Shown: positions 1 to 8,507, counted from the first letter of the stretch. The stretch: 19,930 nt of DNA from SKVJ01 sp964578745 (GCA_964578745.1 CAZODZ010000026.1:1-19930), one strand, 5' to 3'. Made by a program: numbers and translations. The notes: a model not told the origin generated them from the sequence alone.

Positions 1-604
<604 letters not shown>

Positions 605-839
605 AGGGAGTCTTGGGAATTGTCCCGGATTTCCAGGTCGGTCGATGGACTTAGTCCATCGCTAATGGGTTGAACCTCTCCTTCCTTCCACTATTCAGCG
701 GTTAAGGTGCCTTTCTTTCTTTTTTCGACATCGCTCTTCTTCCCCCTCTGTTCGTATTCTGTTGACTGGGGCTCTTCAAAAGTCTTAACATTCGGGAACG
801 AACACTTCGCATTTGGGATGCGTGCAATGAGAAGGGAAA
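605..839 (+). other. 16S trailer and rny upstream region
   Basis: This 235-base stretch holds no gene. An 8-bp hairpin (CGATGGAC, loop TTA, GTCCATCG; 643-661) lies 38 bases past the 16S end. A T-rich tract follows at 710-726 (CTTTCTTTCTTTTTT). Hairpin plus pyrimidine tract may process or end the 16S transcript, but the tract is some 50 bases from the hairpin, so this is not a textbook intrinsic terminator. The absence of spacer tRNAs or any 23S start agrees with an unlinked 16S gene. Confidence 0.55.
762..791 (+). promoter_or_regulatory. Candidate sigma-70-type promoter for rny
   Basis: TTGACT (762-767) and TAACAT (786-791) are separated by 18 bases and lie about 50 bases before the rny start. 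The -35 is good and the -10 is a 4/6 match. A separate promoter would let rny be transcribed independently of the 16S gene. Confidence 0.4.
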
Positions 840-2363
840 ATGGACTACTTATACATATTCATCGGGCTCTCCCTTGTGTTGGGCGGGCTTGTTGGTTACT
901 ACGTGCGACAGCTTGTCGCAAATCAGCAGATACTCAGTACACGCAAGGAAGCTGAACGACTTCTGAATGAGGCTACCACGCGGCATCGCGAGTTGCTGCG
1001 TGACGCGCGTGAAGAGGCACGCCGACTCCGAAATGCAGCGGAAGCAGAGAACAAGGAGCACCGACTCCAGCTGCAGCGTTTGGAGAATCGGCTTGACCAG
1101 AAAGAGGCCGCGATTGAGCGGAAACAGGCGGCCATGGGTCGCCGCGAGAAAGAACTTGATGAGCGCAGCCGCGAGCTTCAAGTTGCCCGTGATGAAGTAG
1201 AGCGCATCAAACAGGAACAGCTTCAGAAGCTGGAACAGCTCTCAGGCGTATCCTCGGAAGAAGCTAAGCAGTACCTGTTTCAGGCCATCGAAGGCGAGGT
1301 CAAAGAGGAGGCGGCAAGGCGGGTCCGTATCTGGGAAGCCCAGGTGCGTGAGGAGGCTGACCGCACCGCACATTATATCCTTGCGACCGCTATTCAGCGA
1401 TGCACCACCGACGTGGTCTCGGAGACCACAGTTTCCACTGTCGCATTGCCATCGGATGAGATGAAGGGTAGACTCATCGGCCGCGAGGGCAGAAATATTC
1501 GTGCCCTTGAGCAAGCCACCGGTGTTGATCTCATCATCGATGATACGCCGGAGACGGTTACCATCTCGAGCTTCGCACCGGTGCGACGCGAGGTGGCGCG
1601 TATCGCGCTTAACAAGCTTATCCTCGACGGGCGCATACATCCTGCCCGTATCGAAGAGGTCGTTGAGAAGGCCAAGTCTGAGGTAGAGGCGACGATCAAG
1701 ACCGAAGGGGAGAATGCCGCCTATGAGGCTGGCGTTCCTGGTCTGCACCCAGAGCTTATCAAGCTTCTCGGACAGCTCAAGTATCGCACGAGCTATGGGC
1801 AGAACGTATTACAGCATAGTCTTGAGGTGGCTCACCTTGCTGGTATGCTCGCCGATGAAATCGGCGCTGACGCTGCCTTGGCCCGGCGGGCCGGTCTGCT
1901 ACACGATATCGGGAAGGCTGTGGACTTCGAGGTGGAAGGCTCGCACGCCGCTATCGGGGCGAGCTTGGTGCGCCAATGGGAGAAGTCGGAGGAGCTTGCT
2001 GCTGCGATTGCGGAACACCACGGTGAGGCGTCGACTACGAGCACTCTTGGCTTCATTGTTGCAGCCGCCGACGCCATCAGCGGTTCGCGCCCCGGTGCAC
2101 GACGTGAATCGCTTGATCAGTACCTGAAGCGGATACGTGAGCTTGAGGACATTGCTACTGGATTCAGCGGTGTGGACAAGGCCTACGCGATCCAGGCTGG
2201 GCGCGAGGTTCGCGTCCTGGTGAAGCCGGAGGAGACGGATGACCTCGGTGCCATGCGTCTCGCCCGTGACATTTCGAAACGAATCGAGGAGTGCCTCACC
2301 TATCCTGGCCAGATCCGTGTGGTAGTAGCACGTCAGACAACTGCGGTTGAGTATGCCAAGTAG
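840..2363 (+). CDS. rny: Ribonuclease Y
   Basis: RNase Y is a membrane-anchored endoribonuclease that starts mRNA decay in many bacteria lacking RNase E. The 507-residue product shows the whole family architecture and is close to the usual 510-520 residues. It has an N-terminal membrane segment (about 3-22), a long charged coiled coil (about 25-190), a KH RNA-binding domain (about 200-265) with its GxxG loop in GRLIGREGRNIR near 210-221, and an HD domain with His326 and the metal-binding pair His355-Asp356 in LLHDIGK. The ATG at 840 is preceded by GAAGGG (831-836) and begins directly with the membrane anchor. The stop lies 18 bases before the YmdB-type gene, so the two are probably cotranscribed, as rny and ymdB are neighbours in Bacillus. 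The identification is firm. Confidence 0.97.
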   Translation: MDYLYIFIGLSLVLGGLVGYYVRQLVANQQILSTRKEAERLLNEATTRHRELLRDAREEARRLRNAAEAENKEHRLQLQRLENRLDQKEAAIERKQAAMGRREKELDERSRELQVARDEVERIKQEQLQKLEQLSGVSSEEAKQYLFQAIEGEVKEEAARRVRIWEAQVREEADRTAHYILATAIQRCTTDVVSETTVSTVALPSDEMKGRLIGREGRNIRALEQATGVDLIIDDTPETVTISSFAPVRREVARIALNKLILDGRIHPARIEEVVEKAKSEVEATIKTEGENAAYEAGVPGLHPELIKLLGQLKYRTSYGQNVLQHSLEVAHLAGMLADEIGADAALARRAGLLHDIGKAVDFEVEGSHAAIGASLVRQWEKSEELAAAIAEHHGEASTTSTLGFIVAAADAISGSRPGARRESLDQYLKRIRELEDIATGFSGVDKAYAIQAGREVRVLVKPEETDDLGAMRLARDISKRIEECLTYPGQIRVVVARQTTAVEYAK

Positions 2364-2381
2364 CGACAGGCGGGGGCGTGT

Positions 2382-3152
2382 GTGAAGGTCCTCGCAATTG
2401 GCGATGTGATTGGCCGGCCCGGTCGGCGTGCTTTGGCGCGCCTTGTGCCACGCCTGCGCGAGGAACACGGGCTCGATATTGTCATTGCTAACGGAGAGAA
2501 TCTCGCTGGTGGCATCGGCATCACGGCGGCAGGCCTCGAGGAGCTTCGGGCGACAGGCGTGGATGTGGTGACGTCCGGGAATCATGTGTGGCGGCACAAA
2601 GATGTTATACCCTACCTTGAGGATATTGAATGTCCGATCGTGCGACCACTGAACTACCCTCCGGCTGCACCAGGCAAGGGCTGGTGCCTCTTTGGTGGTC
2701 TCCTGGTAGTGAACCTCATTGGTCGTGTGTTCATGTCAAGCTACGACTGCCCCTTCCGGGCGATGGACGCGCTGTTGGAACAACTTCCCAATGGCGCTAG
2801 GGCCGTGTTTGTCGATTTTCATGCGGAGGCCACATCTGAGAAGATTGCCCTGGGGCGTTACCTGGATGGTAGGGTTGCTGCTGTTGTGGGGACACACACG
2901 CATGTCGGCACAACTGACGCTTGTATTCTTCCAGGCGGCACTGCGTATGTGACGGATGTCGGCATGGCCGGCCCTGTGGAGTCGGTCATTGGCGATGAGC
3001 CCGAAGGTGTTATTCGTCGCTTTCTTACCATGATTCCCGAGCGACTGGAGGTGGCCAAGGGGCGTGTTGGGGTTGATGCGATGCTTGTCACGATAGACGA
3101 TGCCAATGGGTTAGCGACCGATATAGTCCGCATCAGGGAAGTGGTGGACTGA
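2382..3152 (+). CDS. YmdB-type metallophosphoesterase (TIGR00282 family)
   Basis: The product (256 residues) belongs to the calcineurin-like phosphoesterases related to Bacillus subtilis YmdB, a 2',3'-cyclic nucleotide phosphodiesterase that influences biofilm and motility choices. Dinuclear-metal residues are all visible: Asp8 in MKVLAIGDVIGRPGR, Glu39/Asn40 in ANGEN, Asn67-His68 in SGNH, His147 in VDFHAEATSEK, and GTHTHVGTTDA near 170-180. Size and order of motifs are normal. The start is GTG at 2382, chosen because MKVLAIGD is the expected N-terminus; the purine-rich AGGCGGGGG before it is a modest ribosome site. It follows rny by 18 bases in one operon. Its stop is only 2 bases from the prmC stop on the other strand, with no terminator between. 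The family is certain; the physiological substrate here is not known. Confidence 0.93.
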   Translation: MKVLAIGDVIGRPGRRALARLVPRLREEHGLDIVIANGENLAGGIGITAAGLEELRATGVDVVTSGNHVWRHKDVIPYLEDIECPIVRPLNYPPAAPGKGWCLFGGLLVVNLIGRVFMSSYDCPFRAMDALLEQLPNGARAVFVDFHAEATSEKIALGRYLDGRVAAVVGTHTHVGTTDACILPGGTAYVTDVGMAGPVESVIGDEPEGVIRRFLTMIPERLEVAKGRVGVDAMLVTIDDANGLATDIVRIREVVD

Positions 3153-3154
3153 TC

Positions 3155-4006
3155 TCAGTCATGGTCAGCCAGCCGGGCCAATACGACGCGTGGTATACCG
3201 GCGAGGTCCGCGTCCACGTGGATGTCATCCCACCATGTCGTCGCCTGTAGCATCCTGTTGACCTCTCCTGACTGCCCTGCGCCGATTTCGAGCGCAAGCA
3301 GACCGCCTGGAACCAGAAGCGACGGTGCCTGCGCGACCAGTCGTCGTATCTGAGTGAGGCCGTCGGCGCCGCCATCAAGGGCAATTGCCGGCTCCCATGC
3401 GCGCACCTCGGGCTGGAGTCTGGCCATGTCGCCATGGCAGACATAGGGCAGGTTCGCAACGACCGCATTGTACACACGCGTCAGAGCCGTTCCCAGGTCA
3501 CCACGCAGGAGATTGATCTGCTCTGCCCCATGCGTGGTAACGTTTGCCCGTGCTGATTTCAACGCTGTGGCGGAAATATCGACCGCATCGACAATGATGT
3601 CGCGCAGCTCGAGGGCTAGGGTGATTGCTACCACACCGGAGCCGGTGCCGACGTCAAGGATCCTCAACGGTTGTCTGTTATGATCGCAAAGTGCAGACAG
3701 AGTACGCTCGATTAGTATCTCTGTCTCTGGTCGCGGTATGAGGGTCTCTTGGCCAACGTGGAATTTCCTACCGTAGAACTCCGTTGAGCCAAGTATATGC
3801 TGGAGTGGCTCGCGCCTTAGCCGGCGTTTGACCAGCGCGACAACGGATGTTGGGACACCTGCTGGAGCTGGTTCTTGGAGTCGGGAGAGCAGCTCAGTCA
3901 GCGTCCAGCCGGTCGCGTGCTGCAGAAGCACATACGATTCGTGCCGCGCATCAGGGAGGCCGGCTGTGGTGAGCCGTTGTGCAGCCTCAACAAGGCATTG
4001 CTGCAC
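3155..4006 (-). CDS. prmC: Peptide chain release factor N5-glutamine methyltransferase
   Basis: PrmC (HemK) methylates the GGQ glutamine of class I release factors using SAM, and its substrate is encoded just upstream. An N-terminal helical release-factor-binding domain (about residues 1-85) is followed by a Rossmann methyltransferase domain with LIPRPETE near 89-96, the SAM loop DVGTGSG near 118-124, and the substrate-glutamine motif NLPY near 185-188. NLPY replaces the commoner NPPY; the two residues that hold the glutamine (Asn, Tyr) are kept. I prefer the GTG at 4006, one base after the prfA stop (283 residues, usual length), suggesting coupled translation. An ATG at 4054 or 4045 would add 16 or 13 residues overlapping prfA, with no better ribosome site. 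Identification is strong, start uncertain. Confidence 0.93.
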   Translation of the reverse strand: MQQCLVEAAQRLTTAGLPDARHESYVLLQHATGWTLTELLSRLQEPAPAGVPTSVVALVKRRLRREPLQHILGSTEFYGRKFHVGQETLIPRPETEILIERTLSALCDHNRQPLRILDVGTGSGVVAITLALELRDIIVDAVDISATALKSARANVTTHGAEQINLLRGDLGTALTRVYNAVVANLPYVCHGDMARLQPEVRAWEPAIALDGGADGLTQIRRLVAQAPSLLVPGGLLALEIGAGQSGEVNRMLQATTWWDDIHVDADLAGIPRVVLARLADHD

Positions 4007-4007
4007 G

Positions 4008-5075
4008 CTAGGAGACGATGGTAGATTTCTCCCAGGCCTGCGCATGGAGCGCATCGATAATGTCGTCTATTTCACCGTCGAGCCTGCGTTCGATATTGTG
4101 GAAGCTCTGGCCGATGCGATGATCTGTAATCCTGTCCTGCGGGAAGTTATACGTGCGTATCTTCTCCGAACGGTCGCCACTGCCTATCTGGCTTCTGCGG
4201 TCACGCTCTATCTTGTCTGCCTGCTCCCTGTTCTTGATATCGAGCAAGCGTGCTTTTAGCACTGCCATTGCCTTCATCCGGTTTTTCAGCTGCGACCGCT
4301 CGTCCTGGCACACGGCCACTATGCCCGTTGGCAGATGGGTCAACCGTACGGCAGTCGCCACCTTGTTGACGTTCTGACCACCGGCACCACCAGAATGGAA
4401 GATGTCTGTGCGGATCTCGTCTGGCTTGATGTCCACTTCGATATCCTCGGCTTCCGGAAGTACGGCAACCGTAGCCGCTGATGTGTGAATCCGACCGGAC
4501 GATTCGGTGATCGGGACACGCTGCACTCGATGAACGCCCCGTTCATGTTTGAGGCGGCTGAAGGCCCCGTGGCCGCGGATCTCAAAGACTATCTCCTTGA
4601 ACCCTTTCGCCCCGCTCATGGTGCTGTCGATAATTTCGACGTCCCAGTTATGGCGCTGAGCGTACCGGTTGTACATACGGAAGAGATCGGCTGCAAATAG
4701 GGACGCCTCCTCTCCACCGGTGCCTGCCCGTATCTCCATGATGACGTCTTTCTCGTCGTTCGGGTCCACCTCAACCATGTACTGCTGTAGTACTTCCTCC
4801 AACGCTTCCTTGCGGGCTGTGAGGTCAGCCAGCTCCTGTCTGATGACTTGCCGCATCTCGGCATCGCGGGTCTCACTCAGCAGGTCTTCCACATCGGTGA
4901 GTTCCTGCTCAGTCTTCAGGTACTCGCTATACTTGGCTACTGCCTCTTGGAGCGCAGCGTGCTCCTTTCCAAGTGCTTGGAGCCTCGCCGGGTCGGTGGC
5001 CACCTCCGGTTGAAGCATGAGATTCTCAATCTCATGATAGCGGTCGTACATGTGCTGGAGCTTTTCGTACGTCAT
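4008..5075 (-). CDS. prfA: Peptide chain release factor 1
   Basis: RF1 recognises UAA and UAG in the ribosomal A site and triggers peptide release. The 355-residue product has a coiled N-terminal domain, GTGGEEASLFA near 118-128, the anticodon-like tripeptide PIT (188-190) in RVPITESSGRIHTSA, and the catalytic GGQ at 232-234 in HSGGAGGQNVNKVATAVRLTH-type context. A P-x-T tripeptide marks RF1 rather than RF2 (SPF). The ATG at 5075 is preferred over an upstream in-frame start at 5180. MTYEKLQ matches the family N-terminus, GGAGAGG lies about 13 bases upstream, and a good promoter sits between the two candidates. prmC follows immediately. No frameshift site like that of prfB is needed or seen. 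Confidence 0.97.
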   Translation of the reverse strand: MTYEKLQHMYDRYHEIENLMLQPEVATDPARLQALGKEHAALQEAVAKYSEYLKTEQELTDVEDLLSETRDAEMRQVIRQELADLTARKEALEEVLQQYMVEVDPNDEKDVIMEIRAGTGGEEASLFAADLFRMYNRYAQRHNWDVEIIDSTMSGAKGFKEIVFEIRGHGAFSRLKHERGVHRVQRVPITESSGRIHTSAATVAVLPEAEDIEVDIKPDEIRTDIFHSGGAGGQNVNKVATAVRLTHLPTGIVAVCQDERSQLKNRMKAMAVLKARLLDIKNREQADKIERDRRSQIGSGDRSEKIRTYNFPQDRITDHRIGQSFHNIERRLDGEIDDIIDALHAQAWEKSTIVS

Positions 5076-5109
5076 GAAGCGAAAAGAACCTCTCCGCGGA
5101 TGCAATACG

Positions 5110-5138
5110 ATTGTAGTACAGGATGCCACCTTGCTCAA
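5110..5138 (-). promoter_or_regulatory. Promoter for prfA-prmC
   Basis: On the minus strand TTGAGC (5138-5133) and TACAAT (5115-5110) are exactly 17 bases apart, close to the sigma-70 consensus. Transcription would begin near 5103, giving a leader of about 28 bases before the ATG at 5075. The site lies between prfA and the macrodomain gene, so prfA-prmC has its own promoter even if some readthrough comes from upstream. Confidence 0.6.
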
Positions 5139-5167
5139 AGCAGGAGTTGCACCTTGACGGGGTAGTG

Positions 5168-5719
5168 CTACAGTGCCCATGCTCGGCCCATGGCCGCCTC
5201 GTAGCTACGGAGCGTTGGCTCGTCGAACAGCACGAAAGTGACGGTGTTCACGGTAGTGGCCTCGCGCGCAAGGAATTCGGCTACGGTATCGATAGCCACC
5301 CTTGCTGCCCTGTCGACAGGGTAGCCGTACGCCCCGGTGCTTATTGACGGGAATGCAACGGTAGACAGGTGCCGCTCTTCCGCAGCACGAAGAGACTCTC
5401 GATATGCGCTTGCGAGTGTCTCGGCCTCGCGCTGTGAGCCACCGTGCCAGACGGGGCCAACAGTATGGATTACATAGCGCGCAGCCATGCGCCCGGCCGT
5501 TGTCACCATCGCATGCCCCGGGGGTAAGTGGCCGTGTGATTCGACGTAGCGGCGGCATTCCTCCTTGATGGTTGAGCCGCCTGCCCTGTGAATCGCACCG
5601 TCCACACCACCGCCTCCCATGAGGCTGGAGTTTGCTGCGTTTACTATCGCATCGACTTCCATCTGTGTGATATCACCCTTGGTCAGGACTATTCTGCGTC
5701 GCCCGATCGTCTGTTCCAT
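5168..5719 (-). CDS. Macrodomain protein (MacroD-type ADP-ribose hydrolase)
   Basis: The 183-residue product is a single macrodomain with nothing appended. Signature elements are GDITQMEVDAIVNAAN (15-30), the glycine-rich ADP-ribose loop SSLMGGGGVDGAIHRAGG (31-48), HTVGPVW in the middle, and the second phosphate loop SISTGAYGYP near 124-134. These place it in the MacroD/E. coli YmdB group, which hydrolyses O-acetyl-ADP-ribose and removes mono-ADP-ribose from acidic residues. (The E. coli YmdB name is unrelated to the YmdB-type phosphoesterase at 2382.) The ATG at 5719 starts just before the GDIT strand as in the family, with only a weak AGAGCAGG upstream. No ADP-ribosyltransferase partner is nearby, so a toxin-antitoxin role has no support here; a housekeeping role is more likely. 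Confidence 0.93.
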   Translation of the reverse strand: MEQTIGRRRIVLTKGDITQMEVDAIVNAANSSLMGGGGVDGAIHRAGGSTIKEECRRYVESHGHLPPGHAMVTTAGRMAARYVIHTVGPVWHGGSQREAETLASAYRESLRAAEERHLSTVAFPSISTGAYGYPVDRAARVAIDTVAEFLAREATTVNTVTFVLFDEPTLRSYEAAMGRAWAL

Positions 5720-5765
5720 CGTGTCATGCCTGCTCTATCCGGGGCATCGTGCTTTTGCCTCGCCC

Positions 5766-5795
5766 TTTACCCCTGTTTCGACAAGCCCATATAAT
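5766..5795 (+). promoter_or_regulatory. Promoter for the 4-hydroxybutyryl-CoA dehydratase gene
   Basis: A perfect TATAAT (5790-5795) lies 18 bases after TTTACC (5766-5771) in the 120-base divergent gap. The transcript would start near 5802. A strong ribosome site AAGGAGGA (5823-5830) stands 9 bases before the ATG at 5840. Confidence 0.6.
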
Positions 5796-5839
5796 ACGAA
5801 AGTAGGGCGCAGTTCAAGCTGCAAGGAGGATACAGAACC

Positions 5840-7306
5840 ATGGCATTGATGACAGCTCAGCAGTATATCGACAGCCTGCGCAAGCTCAGGAGTGATGTCT
5901 GGATAATGGGCGAGAGGATTGAGAACTTCGTTGATCACCCCATCGTCCGGCCATCCATCAACGCAATTGCGCTTACGTACAAGGTTGCGCATGAACCTGA
6001 ATGGGAGGACCTTGCGACCACCACGTCTACGCTCACCGGGGAGAAGATCAACCGTTTCACCTCGCTTTTCATGAGCTGTGATGACATGGTCAGGAAGGTC
6101 AAACTGCAGCGAATGCTCGGCCAGAGGACGGGATGTTGCTTCCAGCGTTGTGTCGGTATGGATGCCATCAACGGCGTCTACAGTACGACGTATGAGATAG
6201 ACGAGAAGCACGGCACGAACTACCACCAGCGTTTCAAGGAATGGCTCAAGTATATCCAGTCGAACGACCTTTGTGTCCAGGGGGCCATGACCGATGTGAA
6301 AGGCGATCGTAGTGTCCGGCCCCATGAACAGGAAGACCCTGACATGTTTGTCCATGTTGTCGAGCGGCGGGGGGACGGCATAATCATCCGTGGCGCCAAG
6401 GCACACCAGACCGGCAGTGTCAACTCTCACGAGATGCTCATCATGCCCACGCTTACCATGCGCGAGGGTGATGAAGACTATGCCTTGTGCTGTGCACTGC
6501 CGTCCGACTCCCCCGGTGTGCACTTCATCTACGGACGGCAGTCCTGCGACACGCGGAAGCTGGAACCTGGCGATATTGATGTCGGGAACTTCATGTTTGG
6601 TGGCCAGGAAGCGTTGACAGTACTTGATGATGTGTTCGTTCCATGGGAACGCGTGTTCATGTGTGGCGAAATCGAATTCTCGGGGATGGTAGTGGAGCGC
6701 TTCGCGAGCTACCACAGGCAGAGCTATGGTGGCTGCAAGCCGGGCATCGGAGATGTGCTGGTTGGTGCCACCTGCGCTATGTGCGACTACAACGGAGTCT
6801 CCAAGGCGTCCCATGTGCGCGACAAAATAGCGGAGATGAACCACCTCATCGAGACATTGCATGCCTGTGGCCTTGCGGCCTGCACGCAAGGTATGAAGAC
6901 CAAGGCTGGCAATTTCGAGCCGGACACTCTCATGGCTAATGTGTGCAAGATGAATGTCACGCGCTATCCGTACGAGCTGTGCCGTATTGCAGAAGATCTG
7001 GCTGGTGGTGCACTGGTCACCATGCCCGCCGAAGCGGACCTGCGTAACCGGGAGATTGGCAAGTATGTGCAGAAGTACTTCAAGACCTCCAGTGTGAGTG
7101 CTGAGGAGCGGCTGAGGATGCTCTCGCTTATCAACAGCATGACGTTTGGTCTCACTGCGCCGAGCTACCGGACCGAGTCCATGCACGGCGCTGGCTCGCC
7201 CCAGGCGCAGAAGGTGATGATTGAGCGGCGCTCGGACATCGAAAAGAAAAAGAAGCTGGCAAGGTCTCTCGCTGGCATCGATCCACGGGAAAAGCTTACC
7301 GACTAA
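5840..7306 (+). CDS. abfD: 4-hydroxybutyryl-CoA dehydratase / vinylacetyl-CoA isomerase
   Basis: This [4Fe-4S]- and FAD-containing enzyme converts 4-hydroxybutyryl-CoA to crotonyl-CoA; it serves succinate or 4-aminobutyrate fermentation and the hydroxypropionate/dicarboxylate-hydroxybutyrate carbon-fixation cycles. The 488-residue product matches the family length. The four cluster ligands of the Clostridium aminobutyricum enzyme have counterparts: Cys100 and Cys104 (C-FQR-C), His292, and Cys299 in YHRQSYGGCK. Tyr296, Lys300 and Glu257 (GGQEALT) also fall where active-site residues are described, and TESMHGAGSPQAQ near 445-457 carries a likely catalytic Glu. This argues for real dehydratase activity rather than an HpaB-type flavin monooxygenase, the parent fold. 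It has its own promoter and stands alone: no CoA transferase, 4-hydroxybutyrate dehydrogenase or crotonyl-CoA gene is beside it, so the pathway cannot be read from this window. Confidence 0.92.
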   Translation: MALMTAQQYIDSLRKLRSDVWIMGERIENFVDHPIVRPSINAIALTYKVAHEPEWEDLATTTSTLTGEKINRFTSLFMSCDDMVRKVKLQRMLGQRTGCCFQRCVGMDAINGVYSTTYEIDEKHGTNYHQRFKEWLKYIQSNDLCVQGAMTDVKGDRSVRPHEQEDPDMFVHVVERRGDGIIIRGAKAHQTGSVNSHEMLIMPTLTMREGDEDYALCCALPSDSPGVHFIYGRQSCDTRKLEPGDIDVGNFMFGGQEALTVLDDVFVPWERVFMCGEIEFSGMVVERFASYHRQSYGGCKPGIGDVLVGATCAMCDYNGVSKASHVRDKIAEMNHLIETLHACGLAACTQGMKTKAGNFEPDTLMANVCKMNVTRYPYELCRIAEDLAGGALVTMPAEADLRNREIGKYVQKYFKTSSVSAEERLRMLSLINSMTFGLTAPSYRTESMHGAGSPQAQKVMIERRSDIEKKKKLARSLAGIDPREKLTD

Positions 7307-7337
7307 GTTGCTCCTGTTCTGCGAGTACACCGTGATG

Positions 7338-7375
7338 CATGGGCGGATGGCAACCAGAAGAGCCATCCGCCCATG
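7338..7375 (+). terminator. Strong hairpin after abfD, terminator-like
   Basis: A perfect 14-bp stem (CATGGGCGGATGGC at 7338-7351 and its complement at 7362-7375) closes a 10-base loop, 32 bases after the abfD stop. It is followed by TGTATAATT rather than a long T-run, so intrinsic termination may be partial and 3'-end stabilisation is an alternative. TATAAT at 7378-7383 directly after it could serve as a -10 for thyX, though no good -35 is seen. Confidence 0.6.
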
Positions 7376-7440
7376 TGTATAATTGGCTGGTGTCGACCCT
7401 CTCTACTTGGTCTTTCTCATTAAACTGAAGGAGGCGTCCC

Positions 7441-8031
7441 GTGAGCAACGAGTACGATGTGGAGGTGAAGCTGCTCGCGATGACTCCGGATCCTCAAACG
7501 CTCATCGAATCCGCAGGACGACTCTGTTGGGATACCCGTGACAAGACGGGGACAGTTCCTGGCCGGATTCAGCGGTGGATCGATGTCGGCCATGAGTCGA
7601 TGATCGAGCATGCGAGTGCCACCTTCTTCATCCGCGGTAGTCGCGCAATGACCCATGAGCTGGTGCGTCATCGTATTGCGAGCTACAGTCAACGCAGCCA
7701 GCGGTACGTCCGTGAGAAAGAGGTCTCGTATCTCGAGCCACCCGAAGTGTCAGCCAATGCTGAGGCTGCTGAGGTCTATCGCAGGTCAATGGCAGCTGCG
7801 TGGGATGCCTACGCCAGACTGCTTGGCGTGGGGCTCAAACCGGAGATTGCTCGCTACGTGCTGCCGAACGCGTGCTATACGGAGATAATCTGCACTTGGA
7901 ACTTCCGGGAGTTGCGGCATATTATCAGGCTGCGCACCAGTCCGAGGGCGTTACCGGAGATTCGTGAAGTGGCACAGCGTCTTCGGGCGATTCTGAAGGA
8001 GCACGCACCGCAGGTCTTTGCAGACCTGTGA
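7441..8031 (+). CDS. thyX: Flavin-dependent thymidylate synthase
   Basis: ThyX makes dTMP from dUMP using methylene-tetrahydrofolate, FAD and NADPH, and replaces ThyA in many anaerobes. The 196-residue product carries the diagnostic ThyX motif at 76-88, RHRIASYSQRSQR, fitting RHRxxSxNxxSxR except for Ser in place of Asn83. Other conserved parts are ESAGRLCW near 23-30, GHESMIEHASATF near 50-62, and the C-terminal ARYVLPNACYTE and NFRELRHIIRLRTS segments that contact flavin and dUMP. The start is GTG at 7441, set by AAGGAGG (7428-7434) six bases upstream. It converges on the YbaK-type gene with a 17-base gap. Identification is firm. Confidence 0.96.
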   Translation: MSNEYDVEVKLLAMTPDPQTLIESAGRLCWDTRDKTGTVPGRIQRWIDVGHESMIEHASATFFIRGSRAMTHELVRHRIASYSQRSQRYVREKEVSYLEPPEVSANAEAAEVYRRSMAAAWDAYARLLGVGLKPEIARYVLPNACYTEIICTWNFRELRHIIRLRTSPRALPEIREVAQRLRAILKEHAPQVFADL

Positions 8032-8048
8032 GCGTTTCCTCGGTCGCT

Positions 8049-8507
8049 CTAACCGGGGACCGAAATATCACACGTCGTAGCCCCTGCGAGCCGCACGATG
8101 TCGGCTGTCGCCAGATTGACCAGGCGTGTCCGTGTGCCGCCTCCGCACCACACCGTCCCGAGGCTTGCGATTTCTGTATCAAGAAACACTGGACTGCGCC
8201 GCCTGTGCCCCACAGGCGGTATACCCCCTGTGGGGTAGCCTGTGACCTTCTCGGCGAGTGTGTCGGACGCGATACGCAGCTTGTGCATACCGGAACATGC
8301 TTCGAGCTTGTGCCGGCTCACCATCCGGTCTCCACGTACCACAGCGATGACCGGTCTCTCTTCGGGGTCGACGAAGACGATAGTCTTGGCAATGTTCGTT
8401 ATCGGGATTCCACTCGCGCGTGATGCCTCGTCAGCATGGTGAGTGGTGGGCTTCTCGATGAATTGGTGCCGTGCGCTGTTTGCCTTGAGGTATGCTGCGA
8501 GGTTCAT
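8049..8507 (-). CDS. YbaK/EbsC-type aminoacyl-tRNA deacylase
   Basis: This 152-residue single-domain protein belongs to the YbaK/ProX editing superfamily, whose members hydrolyse mischarged tRNAs such as Cys-tRNA-Pro or Ala-tRNA-Pro. Visible hallmarks are the conserved lysine in IAKTIVF near residue 41, the strand VIAVVRGDRMVSRHKL near 53-68, and the substrate loop TGYPTGGIPPVGH near 89-101, the family's GxxxGGxxPxG motif. Length is usual for a stand-alone YbaK. The ATG at 8507 lacks an obvious ribosome site, so the start is less sure than the family. It converges with thyX and diverges from the transporter operon. Which mischarged tRNA it edits cannot be told from sequence alone. Confidence 0.88.
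   Translation of the reverse strand: MNLAAYLKANSARHQFIEKPTTHHADEASRASGIPITNIAKTIVFVDPEERPVIAVVRGDRMVSRHKLEACSGMHKLRIASDTLAEKVTGYPTGGIPPVGHRRRSPVFLDTEIASLGTVWCGGGTRTRLVNLATADIVRLAGATTCDISVPG

Noticed and set aside
5076..5180. Longer N-terminus for RF1
   Set aside because: The extension is not RF1-like and contains a near-consensus promoter for the shorter form.
5168..5719. Macrodomain gene as antitoxin of an ADP-ribosylating toxin
   Set aside because: No adjacent DarT- or ART-like gene; neighbours are housekeeping genes.
5735..7366. A 543-codon open frame antisense to the dehydratase gene
   Set aside because: It is the exact shadow of a clearly recognised enzyme gene, has no family motifs, no ribosome site, and its openness follows from codon bias of the real gene.
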